A stretch of 64,000 bases of DNA from Aquilonibacter sp963703325. GTDB taxonomy: Bacteria; Vulcanimicrobiota; Vulcanimicrobiia; Vulcanimicrobiales; Vulcanimicrobiaceae. Both the position numbers and the translations under genes were made by a program. This document shows, piece after piece, positions 1 through 8,225 of this stretch. The notes under the pieces were generated by a model. That model had not been told where the DNA came from and did no database searches. It worked only from the letters and a program-made list of their open reading frames with translations. Positions within the stretch are counted from its first letter, which is position 1. The number at the start of each line of letters is the position of its first letter. The stretch covers positions 1,364,001-1,428,000 of the forward strand of contig OY969805.1 of the NCBI GenBank assembly GCA_963703325.1, read 5' to 3'.

Positions 1-22
1 ACAGCATGGAGGCGTACCGGAA

Positions 23-2200
23 GTGTTGATCGCGCTGTTGGCCGCAGCGATGAGGTTGACGGTCTTGCCGAACGGCTGGGTGATCCAACCCCCGGCCGGC
101 GTCATGACCGAAACCGACACGATGCCGCAAGGTGCGGCGGCGTCGCCGGATGGACGGCGCCTCGCGGTCGTCGAGTCGGGATTTAATCGCCCGTCATTAC
201 GCATTTACGCCGTGACGGATCTCGAGCAGCTCGCGGAGATTCCGCTCGCCGGCGCGTTTGGCCGGCCCGTCTGGCTCGACGCTTCGCACGTCCTGGTCGC
301 CGGCGCAAACGCCGATGCGATCTTCGATATCGACGTCGACCGGCAGGCCGTTGCGGTGACCAAGATGCCCGCGAAGTCCTACCCCGTGGCTGTTGCGTTG
401 GACGGTTCGCAGGTCGCGGTCGCGACCGACGGTGACACGTCCGTGCGTATCGGGTCGCTTCCGGAGATCGCTGCAGCCAAGCCGATTCGCATCGGCGGGC
501 ATATCGGCGGCCTGATCGCTGCGAACGGCACGGTCTTTGCTTCGAATTCCTCCGCGAGCGCGGTGGTAGCAATATCGAGCGCGACGCTTACGACGCGTCG
601 TATCGTCACCGGCCTCCATCCAACCGCGCTCCTCTCGGTGGATGGAGCGCTCTATGTTGCACAGAGTGACGACGATAGCGTCGGCGTGTACGACGAAACG
701 AGCGGAAGCCGGCGCGCGCGCATCGACGTGGGAACGCCGCGCATCCACGATCTCGACGGGCTCTCGCCGAACGCGCTCGCGCAATCCGGCAATTCCATCT
801 TCGTGAGCCTCGGCGCCGCCAACGCCGTGGCGGTTATACGACGCGATACTATCGTGCAGCGCATTGCAGCCGGCTGGTATCCGACCGACGTCGTGCCGAT
901 CGGACGCCTGTTGTACATCATCGACGGCAAAGGCGAAGGATCGTCCCCGAATGTCCACTTCGATCCGAAAAGCAAAGGCTTCTACGACTACATTGCCACG
1001 CTGCAATACGGGTCGATTCGCGCCGTCGACCTCGCGCATGTGGGGCAGCCCAATCCGATCGGCGCGCTCGGATGGGAGCACCGCGGCGTCGATCCGCTGC
1101 TGCGGCCCGGCGGTCCGATCAAGCACGTGTTCTTCATCCTGAAAGAAAACCGCTCGTACGACGAAGTGCTCGGTGACATGCGCGCCGGCAACGGCGATCC
1201 GAAGCTGACCTGGTTCGGTGCGGCCGTGACACCGAACGAACACGCGATGGCGACGCGATTCGGCCTGTTTGACAATGCCTACGCGAGCGGCGAGGTGAGC
1301 GAGAGCGGGCACTATTGGGCGGACGCGGCGTTCGTCAACGACTATGTCGAGCGCACGTGGCCGTCGGTGTATGCCAACCGCGACGATCCCGATAACGACC
1401 TTTCGCCGCTTGGGACCGCGTTACCGAAGCACGGCTACATTTGGCAATCGGCGCTGCGGAGGCGCGTGAGCTTCCGCGTGTATGGCGAGCTCCCCAATGT
1501 GTTCAATCCATTCGGAACGGGACCGAAGGCCGCCAAGCTCGTCGATCGGTATTCCGACAAGCGCTACGTCAGCTGGGATCTGAAATACAGCGACCTCAAC
1601 CGTGAACGGGAGTGGCTCCGCGAATTCAACGCCTTCGTGCGCAGCGGCACGGTTCCCCAGTTCGAATATATCTGGTTGCCGAACGATCATACCGCCGGGA
1701 GTCGCGTCAATATGCTCACACCCGTTGCCATGGTCGCGCAGAACGACTACGCGTTGGGATTAATGGTCGATGCGATCTCGCATTCGCCGATTTGGAAGTC
1801 ATCCGCAATCTTTATCACCGAGGACGACGCCCAGGACGGCCCCGATCACGTCAGCGACCAGCGCACGACGATCTTTGTGGTGAGCCCGTTTTCGCGCGGG
1901 GGACTGCAGCATGCACACTACTCGACGGTGAGCATCGTACGGACCGAGGAGTTGCTCTTGGGCTTGCCGCCGCTCTCGGCCTACGACGCGACGGCTATTC
2001 CGCTAAGCGCCGCGTTTACGCCGGTCGCAAACACCACGCCCTACGAGGCGCTACCGCCGCGCGTGAGCATCACCGAGCGTAACACGGCGCATGCGTACGG
2101 TGCCAAGATCAGCGCGACAATGGACCTGACGCGCCCCGACGCCGTCGATGATGACGTCTTGAACAACATCCTCGCGCACAATCACCACCCGCGATGGTGA
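23..2200 (+). CDS. Phosphoesterase-family protein with N-terminal beta-propeller
   Basis: 725 aa. Residues about 1-340 are a repetitive beta-rich stretch with recurring surrogate blade patterns (SPDGRRLAVVES, VAVALDGSQVAVATD, IAAGWYPTDVVPIGRLLYI), typical of YncE/NHL-like beta-propellers. From about residue 368 (FFILKENRSYDEVLGD) the sequence matches the phosphoesterase (PF04185, phospholipase C/acid phosphatase-like) family, with a C-terminal metal-site-like ITEDDAQDGPDHV near residue 600. Families with this layout are usually exported; the N-terminus (LIALLAAAMRLTVL) is hydrophobic but a weak signal peptide. The GTG start at 23 has GGAGG 10 nt upstream. Substrate is unknown. The downstream doxX gene starts 10 nt after the stop, so the two may be co-transcribed. 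Confidence 0.85.
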   Translation: MLIALLAAAMRLTVLPNGWVIQPPAGVMTETDTMPQGAAASPDGRRLAVVESGFNRPSLRIYAVTDLEQLAEIPLAGAFGRPVWLDASHVLVAGANADAIFDIDVDRQAVAVTKMPAKSYPVAVALDGSQVAVATDGDTSVRIGSLPEIAAAKPIRIGGHIGGLIAANGTVFASNSSASAVVAISSATLTTRRIVTGLHPTALLSVDGALYVAQSDDDSVGVYDETSGSRRARIDVGTPRIHDLDGLSPNALAQSGNSIFVSLGAANAVAVIRRDTIVQRIAAGWYPTDVVPIGRLLYIIDGKGEGSSPNVHFDPKSKGFYDYIATLQYGSIRAVDLAHVGQPNPIGALGWEHRGVDPLLRPGGPIKHVFFILKENRSYDEVLGDMRAGNGDPKLTWFGAAVTPNEHAMATRFGLFDNAYASGEVSESGHYWADAAFVNDYVERTWPSVYANRDDPDNDLSPLGTALPKHGYIWQSALRRRVSFRVYGELPNVFNPFGTGPKAAKLVDRYSDKRYVSWDLKYSDLNREREWLREFNAFVRSGTVPQFEYIWLPNDHTAGSRVNMLTPVAMVAQNDYALGLMVDAISHSPIWKSSAIFITEDDAQDGPDHVSDQRTTIFVVSPFSRGGLQHAHYSTVSIVRTEELLLGLPPLSAYDATAIPLSAAFTPVANTTPYEALPPRVSITERNTAHAYGAKISATMDLTRPDAVDDDVLNNILAHNHHPRW

Positions 2201-2210
2201 ATCGGCAGAC

Positions 2211-2966
2211 ATGAAGCTCGGCATTTGGGTTTTCGGTCTGGCAACCACCGCCACCGGAGTCGTCGACCTCATCTGGCGTGCGCTTGACCCCAAGCACCAG
2301 CCGTTGCAGGCCTGGGGCGACCACGTGCCGGGAAGCAGCATCTATGCGTACGCGATCGGCATCCTGCTCATCGCCGGAGGGGCTGCCGTGCTCGGCGCGC
2401 GTACTCGTCGCGCCGGCGCCGCACTGCTCGCCCTCGTCTATCTCATCGTGGCCGGCTTCTGGCTGCCGCGGCTGGTGACGGCACCGGAATATCTCGGCCA
2501 GTCTTTGGGCGTGTACGTCGGCGTGTTGGCGGGCATCTGCGGCGCGTTGCTCGTTGCGTTCGCGGCGTCGATCGTCTATGCCGGGCGCGTGAGCCCCGCC
2601 GTTCGCATAGCGTTCGGATTATGCGCGATCATCTTCGGCCTGCAGCATCTGCTCAATCTTCATTCGCCGAATAACACGGCGATGGTTCCGGGATGGATGC
2701 CGTTCGGACAAGTCTTTTGGGTGGTGTTGACGGGCACGGCGTTTGTGCTCGCCGGCCTCGCAATCATCATTCGGATCGGCGATATTCTCGCGGCACGATT
2801 GCTGGCTCTAATGTTCTTGGTCTTTAGCGTCGTGACGCTGATTCCGTTCCTCGTTGCTGCACCACACGACGAAGGCAATTGGGGCGGCAACCTCTATGAA
2901 CTCGTCGTTGCGGCGTCAGCTGTGAAGTCCAGAAGTCGATGCGACTGGGGGCGGGCAGATGGATAG
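2211..2966 (+). CDS. DoxX-like membrane protein, 3' end replaced by transposon sequence
   Basis: 251 codons. Several hydrophobic segments (for example LVYLIVAGFWLPRLV, VFWVVLTGTAFVLAGLAIII, LMFLVFSVVTLIPFLVA) indicate a polytopic inner-membrane protein of DoxX-like type; function unknown. The native part ends at or near base 2920. The last residues (about 14, VKSRSRCDWGRADG) are encoded by the left end of the Tn7-like element that starts at 2921, and the stop at 2964-2966 lies inside that end. The missing native C-terminus is probably short, because DoxX-like proteins often end soon after a similar NLYEL-type helix, but I cannot find its remainder beyond the right end at 17471. Activity is uncertain. 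Confidence 0.75.
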   Translation: MKLGIWVFGLATTATGVVDLIWRALDPKHQPLQAWGDHVPGSSIYAYAIGILLIAGGAAVLGARTRRAGAALLALVYLIVAGFWLPRLVTAPEYLGQSLGVYVGVLAGICGALLVAFAASIVYAGRVSPAVRIAFGLCAIIFGLQHLLNLHSPNNTAMVPGWMPFGQVFWVVLTGTAFVLAGLAIIIRIGDILAARLLALMFLVFSVVTLIPFLVAAPHDEGNWGGNLYELVVAASAVKSRSRCDWGRADG

Positions 2967-3045
2967 ACTGACCGCTAAGTCGGGGCGACTCGACACAGGA
3001 GAGGTTGCGACGAGTTACTGGTCGTACTTAAGTCAATACGACCAG
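2921..3045 (+). repeat. Left transposon end with three spaced TnsB-type sites
   Basis: Terminal TGTGAA at 2921, then CAGAAGTCGATGCGACTG at 2930-2947, a second site with core AAGTCGGGGCGACT at 2977-2990, and a third with core AAGTCAATACGACC at 3030-3043. Core starts are 44 and 53 bp apart, like the widely spaced TnsB sites of Tn7 left ends. All three lie upstream of the tnsA start chosen here (3067), so TnsB binding could also repress the tns operon; that is inference from the layout. Confidence 0.85.
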
Positions 3046-3066
3046 TTCAAAGAACAGGAGACTCTC

Positions 3067-3711
3067 GTGAGTGTCCGCCAGGTCCCGCCGAACCGTCGCA
3101 GCGTCACCGGTTTGCTCCCCAGTCGCAAGAACGCCCGCATGGTGCCGTTCGAGTCCGCCCTCGAGCGCGACCTCGCGACGCTATTGGAGTTCGATGATTC
3201 GGTCGCCACCTTTGAGGCGCAACCGGTAGAGATCCGATATCAGCATGCCGGCCGGCTAAGGCGCGGCGTGCCGGATTTTCTCGTGACGTACCACGAAGGC
3301 GTCGGACGGCGACCAATGCTCTGCGATGTCAAATATCGAGAAGAGCTCTTCAAGCGTTGGCCGGAATTGAAGCCGCGACTGCGCGCTGCCAAACGGCACG
3401 CGAGCGAACATGGTTGGGACTATCGCATTCTAACCGAAGCGGAGATTCGCACACCCTTTCTTAGAAATGCGCGCTTTCTGCTGCCCTATCAGCGTTGTGC
3501 GCCGGATCCTCGGCACGAGCGTCTTCTCGTCGACACGATGTCCCGCATGGAGATGGCAACTCCCCAAGTTTTACTCGAAGCCTGTTGCGCCGATCTTTGG
3601 AATCGGGCGCAATTGATTCCGACTCTGTGGTGCCTCGTCGGCCGTGGTCGCATTTCTATAGATCTTGACGAGCCGCTTGGGATGGGGAGCGTCATTTGGC
3701 TCTCGACGTGA
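3067..3711 (+). CDS. tnsA: TnsA-like transposon endonuclease
   Basis: 214 aa from the GTG at 3067. TnsA is the restriction-enzyme-like subunit of Tn7 transposase that cuts the 5' ends so the element moves by cut-and-paste. Catalytic candidates are E29 (PFESALERD), D70 (GVPDFLVTY) and D87-V-K89 (CDVKYRE), the order seen in Tn7 TnsA. I chose GTG 3067 because AGGAG ends 6 nt upstream. The longer reading frame from 2959 would begin inside the transposon-end repeats. The stop overlaps tnsB by 16 nt, implying coupled translation. A TnsA-like N-terminal nuclease domain is clear; the DNA-interacting C-terminal part is less recognisable. Confidence 0.9.
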   Translation: MSVRQVPPNRRSVTGLLPSRKNARMVPFESALERDLATLLEFDDSVATFEAQPVEIRYQHAGRLRRGVPDFLVTYHEGVGRRPMLCDVKYREELFKRWPELKPRLRAAKRHASEHGWDYRILTEAEIRTPFLRNARFLLPYQRCAPDPRHERLLVDTMSRMEMATPQVLLEACCADLWNRAQLIPTLWCLVGRGRISIDLDEPLGMGSVIWLST

Positions 3712-5555
3712 AGTGGGGCCTCGCGATCGAGCGAGGATCCGAAGTCGAAGTTGATGGTAAGCGCCACGTCATTACGCATGTGCTCGATCTCGACTTCGTC
3801 ATGGCGCAGGATTGCGCAACTGGAAAAGTCGAGCGCGTTGCGATTTCGCAATTGCGCGTGCCTTCAGCGGAAATGGTAGCGGAAACGCTTCCAGACCTTT
3901 CGCAACTCGATGGGGCGGATTGGGACGAAGCGCGACGACGAATGGCGGCGGTGAAATCCTTGCTCGCGGTGCCGCGGCGTAGCCGTTCTCTTGTGCAAGA
4001 ACATGCTGATGGTCTCGGCGTAAACGCGGCAACACTCTACCGCTGGATTCAGGCCTACCGTGAAACAGGGAAGCTGTCCTCATTGCTTCCGGTAAAGCCG
4101 AATGGCGGGCGCGGCAGAGGGCGGATCGATCCACAGCTTGAGAAAATCATCGAAACGGCGATTGAGCAGTTCTACCTCAACAGGCAACAGCGGTCAATCC
4201 GATCCACGGCGGATGAAGTCGCTCGGCTGTGTCGCAATGCCGGCTTCGAACCACCTCACAAGAATACGGTGAGATCGCGGATTCTGGCCGTAACGCAACG
4301 CGTACGGTTGCGCCGGCGAGGCCACGCAAAGAAAGTGGAAGACACCCTTACACCGCGTCCCGGCCACTTTGATGAAGCGCAGCGGCCTCTTGCTCTGATT
4401 CAGATCGATCACACGAAGCTTGATGTCATGCTTGTCGACGCAGAGACGCGTCTTCCGATAGGCCGTCCATGGATCACGCTGGCAATCGATGTGTTCAGCC
4501 GAATGGTAGTAGGCTTCTACGTGTCCCTGGATGCGCCGAGCGCGAACAGCACTGGTCTCTGTTTAGGCAACGCCATTCTTCCGAAAGAAACGTGGCTTGC
4601 GAAGCGGGGGGTTGCTAACCCTTGGCCGTGTTGGGGTTTCCCGGCGGCAATTCACCTCGACAACGCGAAGGAGTTTCGCGGCGAGATGCTCCGCCGTGCG
4701 TGTGAGGAGTATGACATTGAGATAAATTTCCGCCCGGTAGCGACTCCGCATTTTGGCGGTCACATCGAGCGAATGCTCGGGACGCTCGCTACGGCCTTGC
4801 ATGAACTTCCCGGCACAACGTTTTCAAACCCAAAGCAACGTGGTGATTATGACGCGGAGGGCGCAGCTGCGCTAACGTTGCCTGAGCTCGAGACGTACAT
4901 TGCGGAGTACATCACCGGCGTCTATCATCGCCGCGTACACTCGGGTATCAAGGTCTCCCCGCTGAAGCGCTGGACCGACGCTTTGATCGGGACGCCGGAT
5001 ACGCCGGCGATGGGTATTGCAGCTCGACCGTCGGATGAAGAACGCATTCGCCTTGACTTCATGCCTTGCATCGAGCGCACGGTGCAGACGTATGGGGTTC
5101 GAATCGACGAAATCAACTACTATAGTGACGTTTTGCGCCCGTACATCGAATATGCCGGCCGCGGGCGGAAACAGTCCTATGTTTTCCGTCGAGATCCCGC
5201 GGACATTAGCCACGTCTATTTCTGGGACCCAGAAGTGAAGCAATACTGCTCCATCCCGTATCGCGACGTGCGGCACCCTGCCATTAGCGTGTGGGAACTT
5301 CGTGAGGTCCGAAGGCGGCTCACTGATGAAGGCCGCGCTGAAGTTGACGAGGGCGCGATCTTCGCCGCATTCGAGCGGCTACGTCAACACCGCGAAGTCG
5401 CCGTAAGGGAGACCAAGCGAGTTCGTAGAGAGCGGGCACGTAAGACTCACGCTAAAGCGTTTATCAAGGTTGACAAGCACCCGAGCGCACCGACGGCGCT
5501 CGCCCCGTTCAAAATGACATCTCCGATCCTTCCGTTCGATGTTGAAGATGTCTAA
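3696..5555 (+). CDS. tnsB: TnsB-like DDE transposase
   Basis: 619 aa. TnsB binds the transposon ends and performs 3'-end cleavage and strand transfer through an RNase H fold. An N-terminal helix-turn-helix region (about residues 95-125, NAATLYRWIQAYRETG) precedes the rve-type core. The DDE triad appears as D238 (IQIDHTKLD), D322 (IHLDNAKEF) and E358 (GGHIERMLG), with the D35E spacing typical of this class. A basic, Arg/Lys-rich C-terminal tail (about 575-600) could contact TnsC. The TTG start at 3696 is preceded by GGGGAG at 6 nt. It overlaps tnsA by 16 nt and tnsC by 17 nt. No inactivating lesion is seen. Confidence 0.93.
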   Translation: MALDVKWGLAIERGSEVEVDGKRHVITHVLDLDFVMAQDCATGKVERVAISQLRVPSAEMVAETLPDLSQLDGADWDEARRRMAAVKSLLAVPRRSRSLVQEHADGLGVNAATLYRWIQAYRETGKLSSLLPVKPNGGRGRGRIDPQLEKIIETAIEQFYLNRQQRSIRSTADEVARLCRNAGFEPPHKNTVRSRILAVTQRVRLRRRGHAKKVEDTLTPRPGHFDEAQRPLALIQIDHTKLDVMLVDAETRLPIGRPWITLAIDVFSRMVVGFYVSLDAPSANSTGLCLGNAILPKETWLAKRGVANPWPCWGFPAAIHLDNAKEFRGEMLRRACEEYDIEINFRPVATPHFGGHIERMLGTLATALHELPGTTFSNPKQRGDYDAEGAAALTLPELETYIAEYITGVYHRRVHSGIKVSPLKRWTDALIGTPDTPAMGIAARPSDEERIRLDFMPCIERTVQTYGVRIDEINYYSDVLRPYIEYAGRGRKQSYVFRRDPADISHVYFWDPEVKQYCSIPYRDVRHPAISVWELREVRRRLTDEGRAEVDEGAIFAAFERLRQHREVAVRETKRVRRERARKTHAKAFIKVDKHPSAPTALAPFKMTSPILPFDVEDV

Positions 5556-6405
5556 CGTCCCGGGATCACGGGAAGCGCGAGTCGCGAAGCTCCGAGGTGG
5601 GCTGTGGATTCACTACACCCGCGCCGAGCAGATACTGTCCAAACTTGAGGATCTATATACGGCGCCGCGCACTCATCGGATGCCGAGTCTGTTGCTTGTG
5701 GGCGAGACGAATAATGGCAAGACGATGATTGCTCGCCGTTTTCACGAGCGCCATCGACCGAATGTGCATTTGGATCAGCAAGGGTCAAGTGTCCCTGTGC
5801 TTATGCTTCAGGCTCCTCCAGTTCCAGATGAGAGCCGATTCTACAACGCAATTCTGACTGAACTCTACGCGCCGTTTCGGTCGTCCTCTCGTGTCGACCA
5901 GCGCCAGCTTCAAGTTCAGCAAATGCTTGAGGCCGTGGGAGTGCGAGTTCTGATCATCGATGAGATTCAGCACGTTCTCGCTGGCACGGCGGCAAAACAA
6001 CGTCAGTTTCTCAATGTCCTAAAGTATCTAAGCAACGAGTTAATGGTATCGATCGTAGGCGTGGGAACTCGTGACGCGTTCAATGCGATTCACGCAGATC
6101 CGCAACTTGCAAACCGCTTTGAGCCAGCTCTCTTGCCGCGTTGGCAGATGAACGAAGAGTATTTGCGGCTGCTAGCGAGCTTGGAAGCAAAGATTCACCT
6201 CGATAAACCTTCGATGCTCACCGACGTTGCGCTGGCTACGCGGATTCTCGCTCTTAGCGAAGGAACGATAGGCGAGATATGCGAGTTGTTGCGCCTTGCT
6301 GGTCTGCACGCGATCCGGACAGGCGCGGAACAGATTACCGACGAGGTGTTGGCTGAGTGTGGCTATCGCTCCCCGTCATCGCGAAGGCGGCCTTCGGAGC
6401 TGTAG
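5539..6405 (+). CDS. tnsC: TnsC/TniB-like AAA+ ATPase
   Basis: 288 aa. TnsC-type ATPases connect the transposase to a target selector and mark the insertion site. Walker A is GETNNGKT (residues 55-62) and Walker B is LIIDEIQ (D141, E142). The overall match is to the shorter TniB-like form rather than the approximately 550-residue TnsC of Tn7. Start could be ATG 5539 or ATG 5548; both lie inside the end of tnsB. The next gene starts 33 nt downstream on the same strand with its own strong ribosome-binding site, so it may belong to the transposition operon. Confidence 0.9.
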   Translation: MLKMSNVPGSREARVAKLRGGLWIHYTRAEQILSKLEDLYTAPRTHRMPSLLLVGETNNGKTMIARRFHERHRPNVHLDQQGSSVPVLMLQAPPVPDESRFYNAILTELYAPFRSSSRVDQRQLQVQQMLEAVGVRVLIIDEIQHVLAGTAAKQRQFLNVLKYLSNELMVSIVGVGTRDAFNAIHADPQLANRFEPALLPRWQMNEEYLRLLASLEAKIHLDKPSMLTDVALATRILALSEGTIGEICELLRLAGLHAIRTGAEQITDEVLAECGYRSPSSRRRPSEL

Positions 6406-6438
6406 TAAGCGGTGATTGCATCGCGAGGAGGTTTTTTT

Positions 6439-7239
6439 GTGGCTCACATTCGAGGTTTCTCGTCGGGCAATTCGCCTCAGCCGGATGCGCGAACGGTCGA
6501 AGGCGCGCCCGCTGGCTTACGCCAGGAGCTCGTAGATGTGCTCTACTTGACGGCTGACACAACGTCAGGTGGCCTTAGCGTTGAGGATCACATCTACCTG
6601 ATCGTCGAGCAGACTCTCGGGGTCCAGGCTGCAGGAAACCCTATGGGCGGTAAACGCCTGCGGCTCGGTCGCGATCTCGCGCAAGCGGACTGGCCCCGCG
6701 TCTACGATGTGATCGTGCGTCTTCACCGTGAGTATCAGCGCGCGCACGTCGGCGACGAGTATTGTTCAAACGTCAATGCACTGCTCGCCGCTCACGGAAT
6801 CGCCTGGGACCTTAGCGGTAATGGCCAGCTCCATCGTGTTATTCCGATTGCGGCGCAAAGGCGGATTGTTGAAGGCCTTGAGGCTCTTGCAGCTGCGGGA
6901 TTTGAGTCGGCCCTCGAGCTTTACGACTCGGCGTGCGCTGCCTTCGATGCGCGCCCCCGCCGCGATCGTGACGCTTGCGCTAACATGTTTGATTCCATGG
7001 AGGCCATCGCCAAGATTAAACTCGGGCTGCCGAACGCGACGTTTGGCGACTGTTTAGCGGAAGCACGCCGCTGGCGGACATTCTCGGCGGAAATACTTAG
7101 CATCCTCGACAAGCTCAATAATCTCCGCAATAAGCACTTTGGGCACGGCATGACTACGCCGTTCGTACTAACCGCAGGCGAAGTCGATTCTTCTTACTTG
7201 TCGTGCGTAGGCGGCGTGATTCTCTTCGCGCGAATTTAG
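6439..7239 (+). CDS. HEPN/Abi_C-like protein in the tniQ position
   Basis: 266 aa from GTG 6439, chosen because GAGGAGG ends 7 nt upstream; an upstream in-frame GTG at 6412 lacks a site. The C-terminal third (about residues 180-266) resembles abortive-infection C-terminal and other HEPN domains: a helix with DSMEAIAKIKLG, then LRNKHFGHG, giving the R-x5-H motif (R230, H236) used by HEPN ribonucleases. The N-terminal part is not recognised. No Cys-rich zinc finger or helix-turn-helix of TniQ/TnsD is seen. It could be an RNase defence effector, or a target-selection or regulatory partner of TnsC; context supports either. It overlaps the convergent DUF3825-like gene by 4 nt. Confidence 0.7.
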   Translation: MAHIRGFSSGNSPQPDARTVEGAPAGLRQELVDVLYLTADTTSGGLSVEDHIYLIVEQTLGVQAAGNPMGGKRLRLGRDLAQADWPRVYDVIVRLHREYQRAHVGDEYCSNVNALLAAHGIAWDLSGNGQLHRVIPIAAQRRIVEGLEALAAAGFESALELYDSACAAFDARPRRDRDACANMFDSMEAIAKIKLGLPNATFGDCLAEARRWRTFSAEILSILDKLNNLRNKHFGHGMTTPFVLTAGEVDSSYLSCVGGVILFARI

Positions 7240-8072
7240 TTCGGCGCCGAGGTAATTGTCGACACGTTGCTCTCCTCACTTTGCTCCAGGTCGGAGTGTT
7301 GCCCCCACGTGTCAAGTAGCCATGGCGGTAGCCGATCCTGTCGTTCTACGGCTACACGGCAATTCGCGTACGGCATGTGGGGTACAAGCACGGTTCTTAC
7401 AAGAAGCGAGTTTGGATTGACCTGCACCGGTGCCACCAAGTCCGGCATTTGCGTGATATCTTCTCGGCTCTGCAAATAGACTGGGACTACATAATTCATG
7501 CGGCCAAAGTACCAATGAGGGAGTTGAAGGCCTCGATTGATTGACCATTGGATCGCTCCTGCCGCCGCACAGATCTGCGCCACAAGCGGCGTGCTTTGGA
7601 GGAAGCTCACGCGGTCGCCGTTCTCGCCAAGGATGTGGTCGTGTGCCATCACGATTTCCGCCCCTTTGGGAATAGGTGAGGGCTGCGGAATCTCCGCGGG
7701 AACAGGCAGTTCGGCGGCAGCCATGTTCGGCGTCGCCGCCCTTAGATACCATGGCGGATCCCCGTATGCGTTGCGTTCGAAGGCCAGGTAGATTGGTGTG
7801 CCATAACGCGTCTGGAGAAACCCAGCGCTGACGTAGAACTGGTTATCGCTCATGGTGAAACGGCCTTGAGCGATCGCCCAGCGGACGTGAACGGCGAGGT
7901 ACTTACGCAGCACGTAAAGATCGCGTCCCCAGTCCTCTGGAAGGGCATGATGAGCGAGGTCTTCCAGTTTCTGGCCGGGCACGGCGGCAAAATCCTGAAA
8001 GCGGGAGACGACCTCCGCGGTTTGATCGGGGCCTAAACCATCCAGCAATTCTTCCTGCGTGGTCAGTTGCAT
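7236..8072 (-). CDS. DUF3825-like protein
   Basis: 278 aa. Residues about 35-110 fit my memory of DUF3825: LAHHALPEDW, then LRKYLAVHVRWAIAQGRF, then SAGFLQTRYGTPIYLAFERN and PPWYL. The fold's biochemical role is unknown to me. A Pro-rich segment (about 120-140) follows, and the C-terminus is acidic and polar. The start has GGGAG about 9 nt upstream. It is the last gene of the minus-strand cargo operon, 153 nt after the 583-aa gene, and converges with the HEPN-like gene with a 4-nt overlap of reading frames. DUF3825-type proteins occur in varied stress and conflict-like contexts, so a role in the IetAS-like system is plausible but inferred. Confidence 0.6.
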   Translation of the reverse strand: MQLTTQEELLDGLGPDQTAEVVSRFQDFAAVPGQKLEDLAHHALPEDWGRDLYVLRKYLAVHVRWAIAQGRFTMSDNQFYVSAGFLQTRYGTPIYLAFERNAYGDPPWYLRAATPNMAAAELPVPAEIPQPSPIPKGAEIVMAHDHILGENGDRVSFLQSTPLVAQICAAAGAIQWSINRGLQLPHWYFGRMNYVVPVYLQSREDITQMPDLVAPVQVNPNSLLVRTVLVPHMPYANCRVAVERQDRLPPWLLDTWGQHSDLEQSEESNVSTITSAPN

Positions 8073-8225
8073 CGAACTACTCCCGTTTTCGAAAGCGCGC
8101 GCCGGTTACCAGTCGAACATCTCGGTGAGCCTTCAGCTGCTCGCGTCGGCGCGCCTTGCTTTTTTCCCGAAGACTTTAGGATATCACGCCCTGTCAAGAC
8201 CTCCGGATCGGTCATTTGCCCTGAC

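Noticed and set aside
2959..3066. Using ATG 2959 as the tnsA start
   Set aside because: It lies inside the left-end repeats without a good ribosome-binding site; GTG 3067 has AGGAG at 6 nt.
6439..7239. Calling this gene TniQ
   Set aside because: No zinc-finger Cys motifs or helix-turn-helix typical of TniQ; the C-terminus looks HEPN-like instead.
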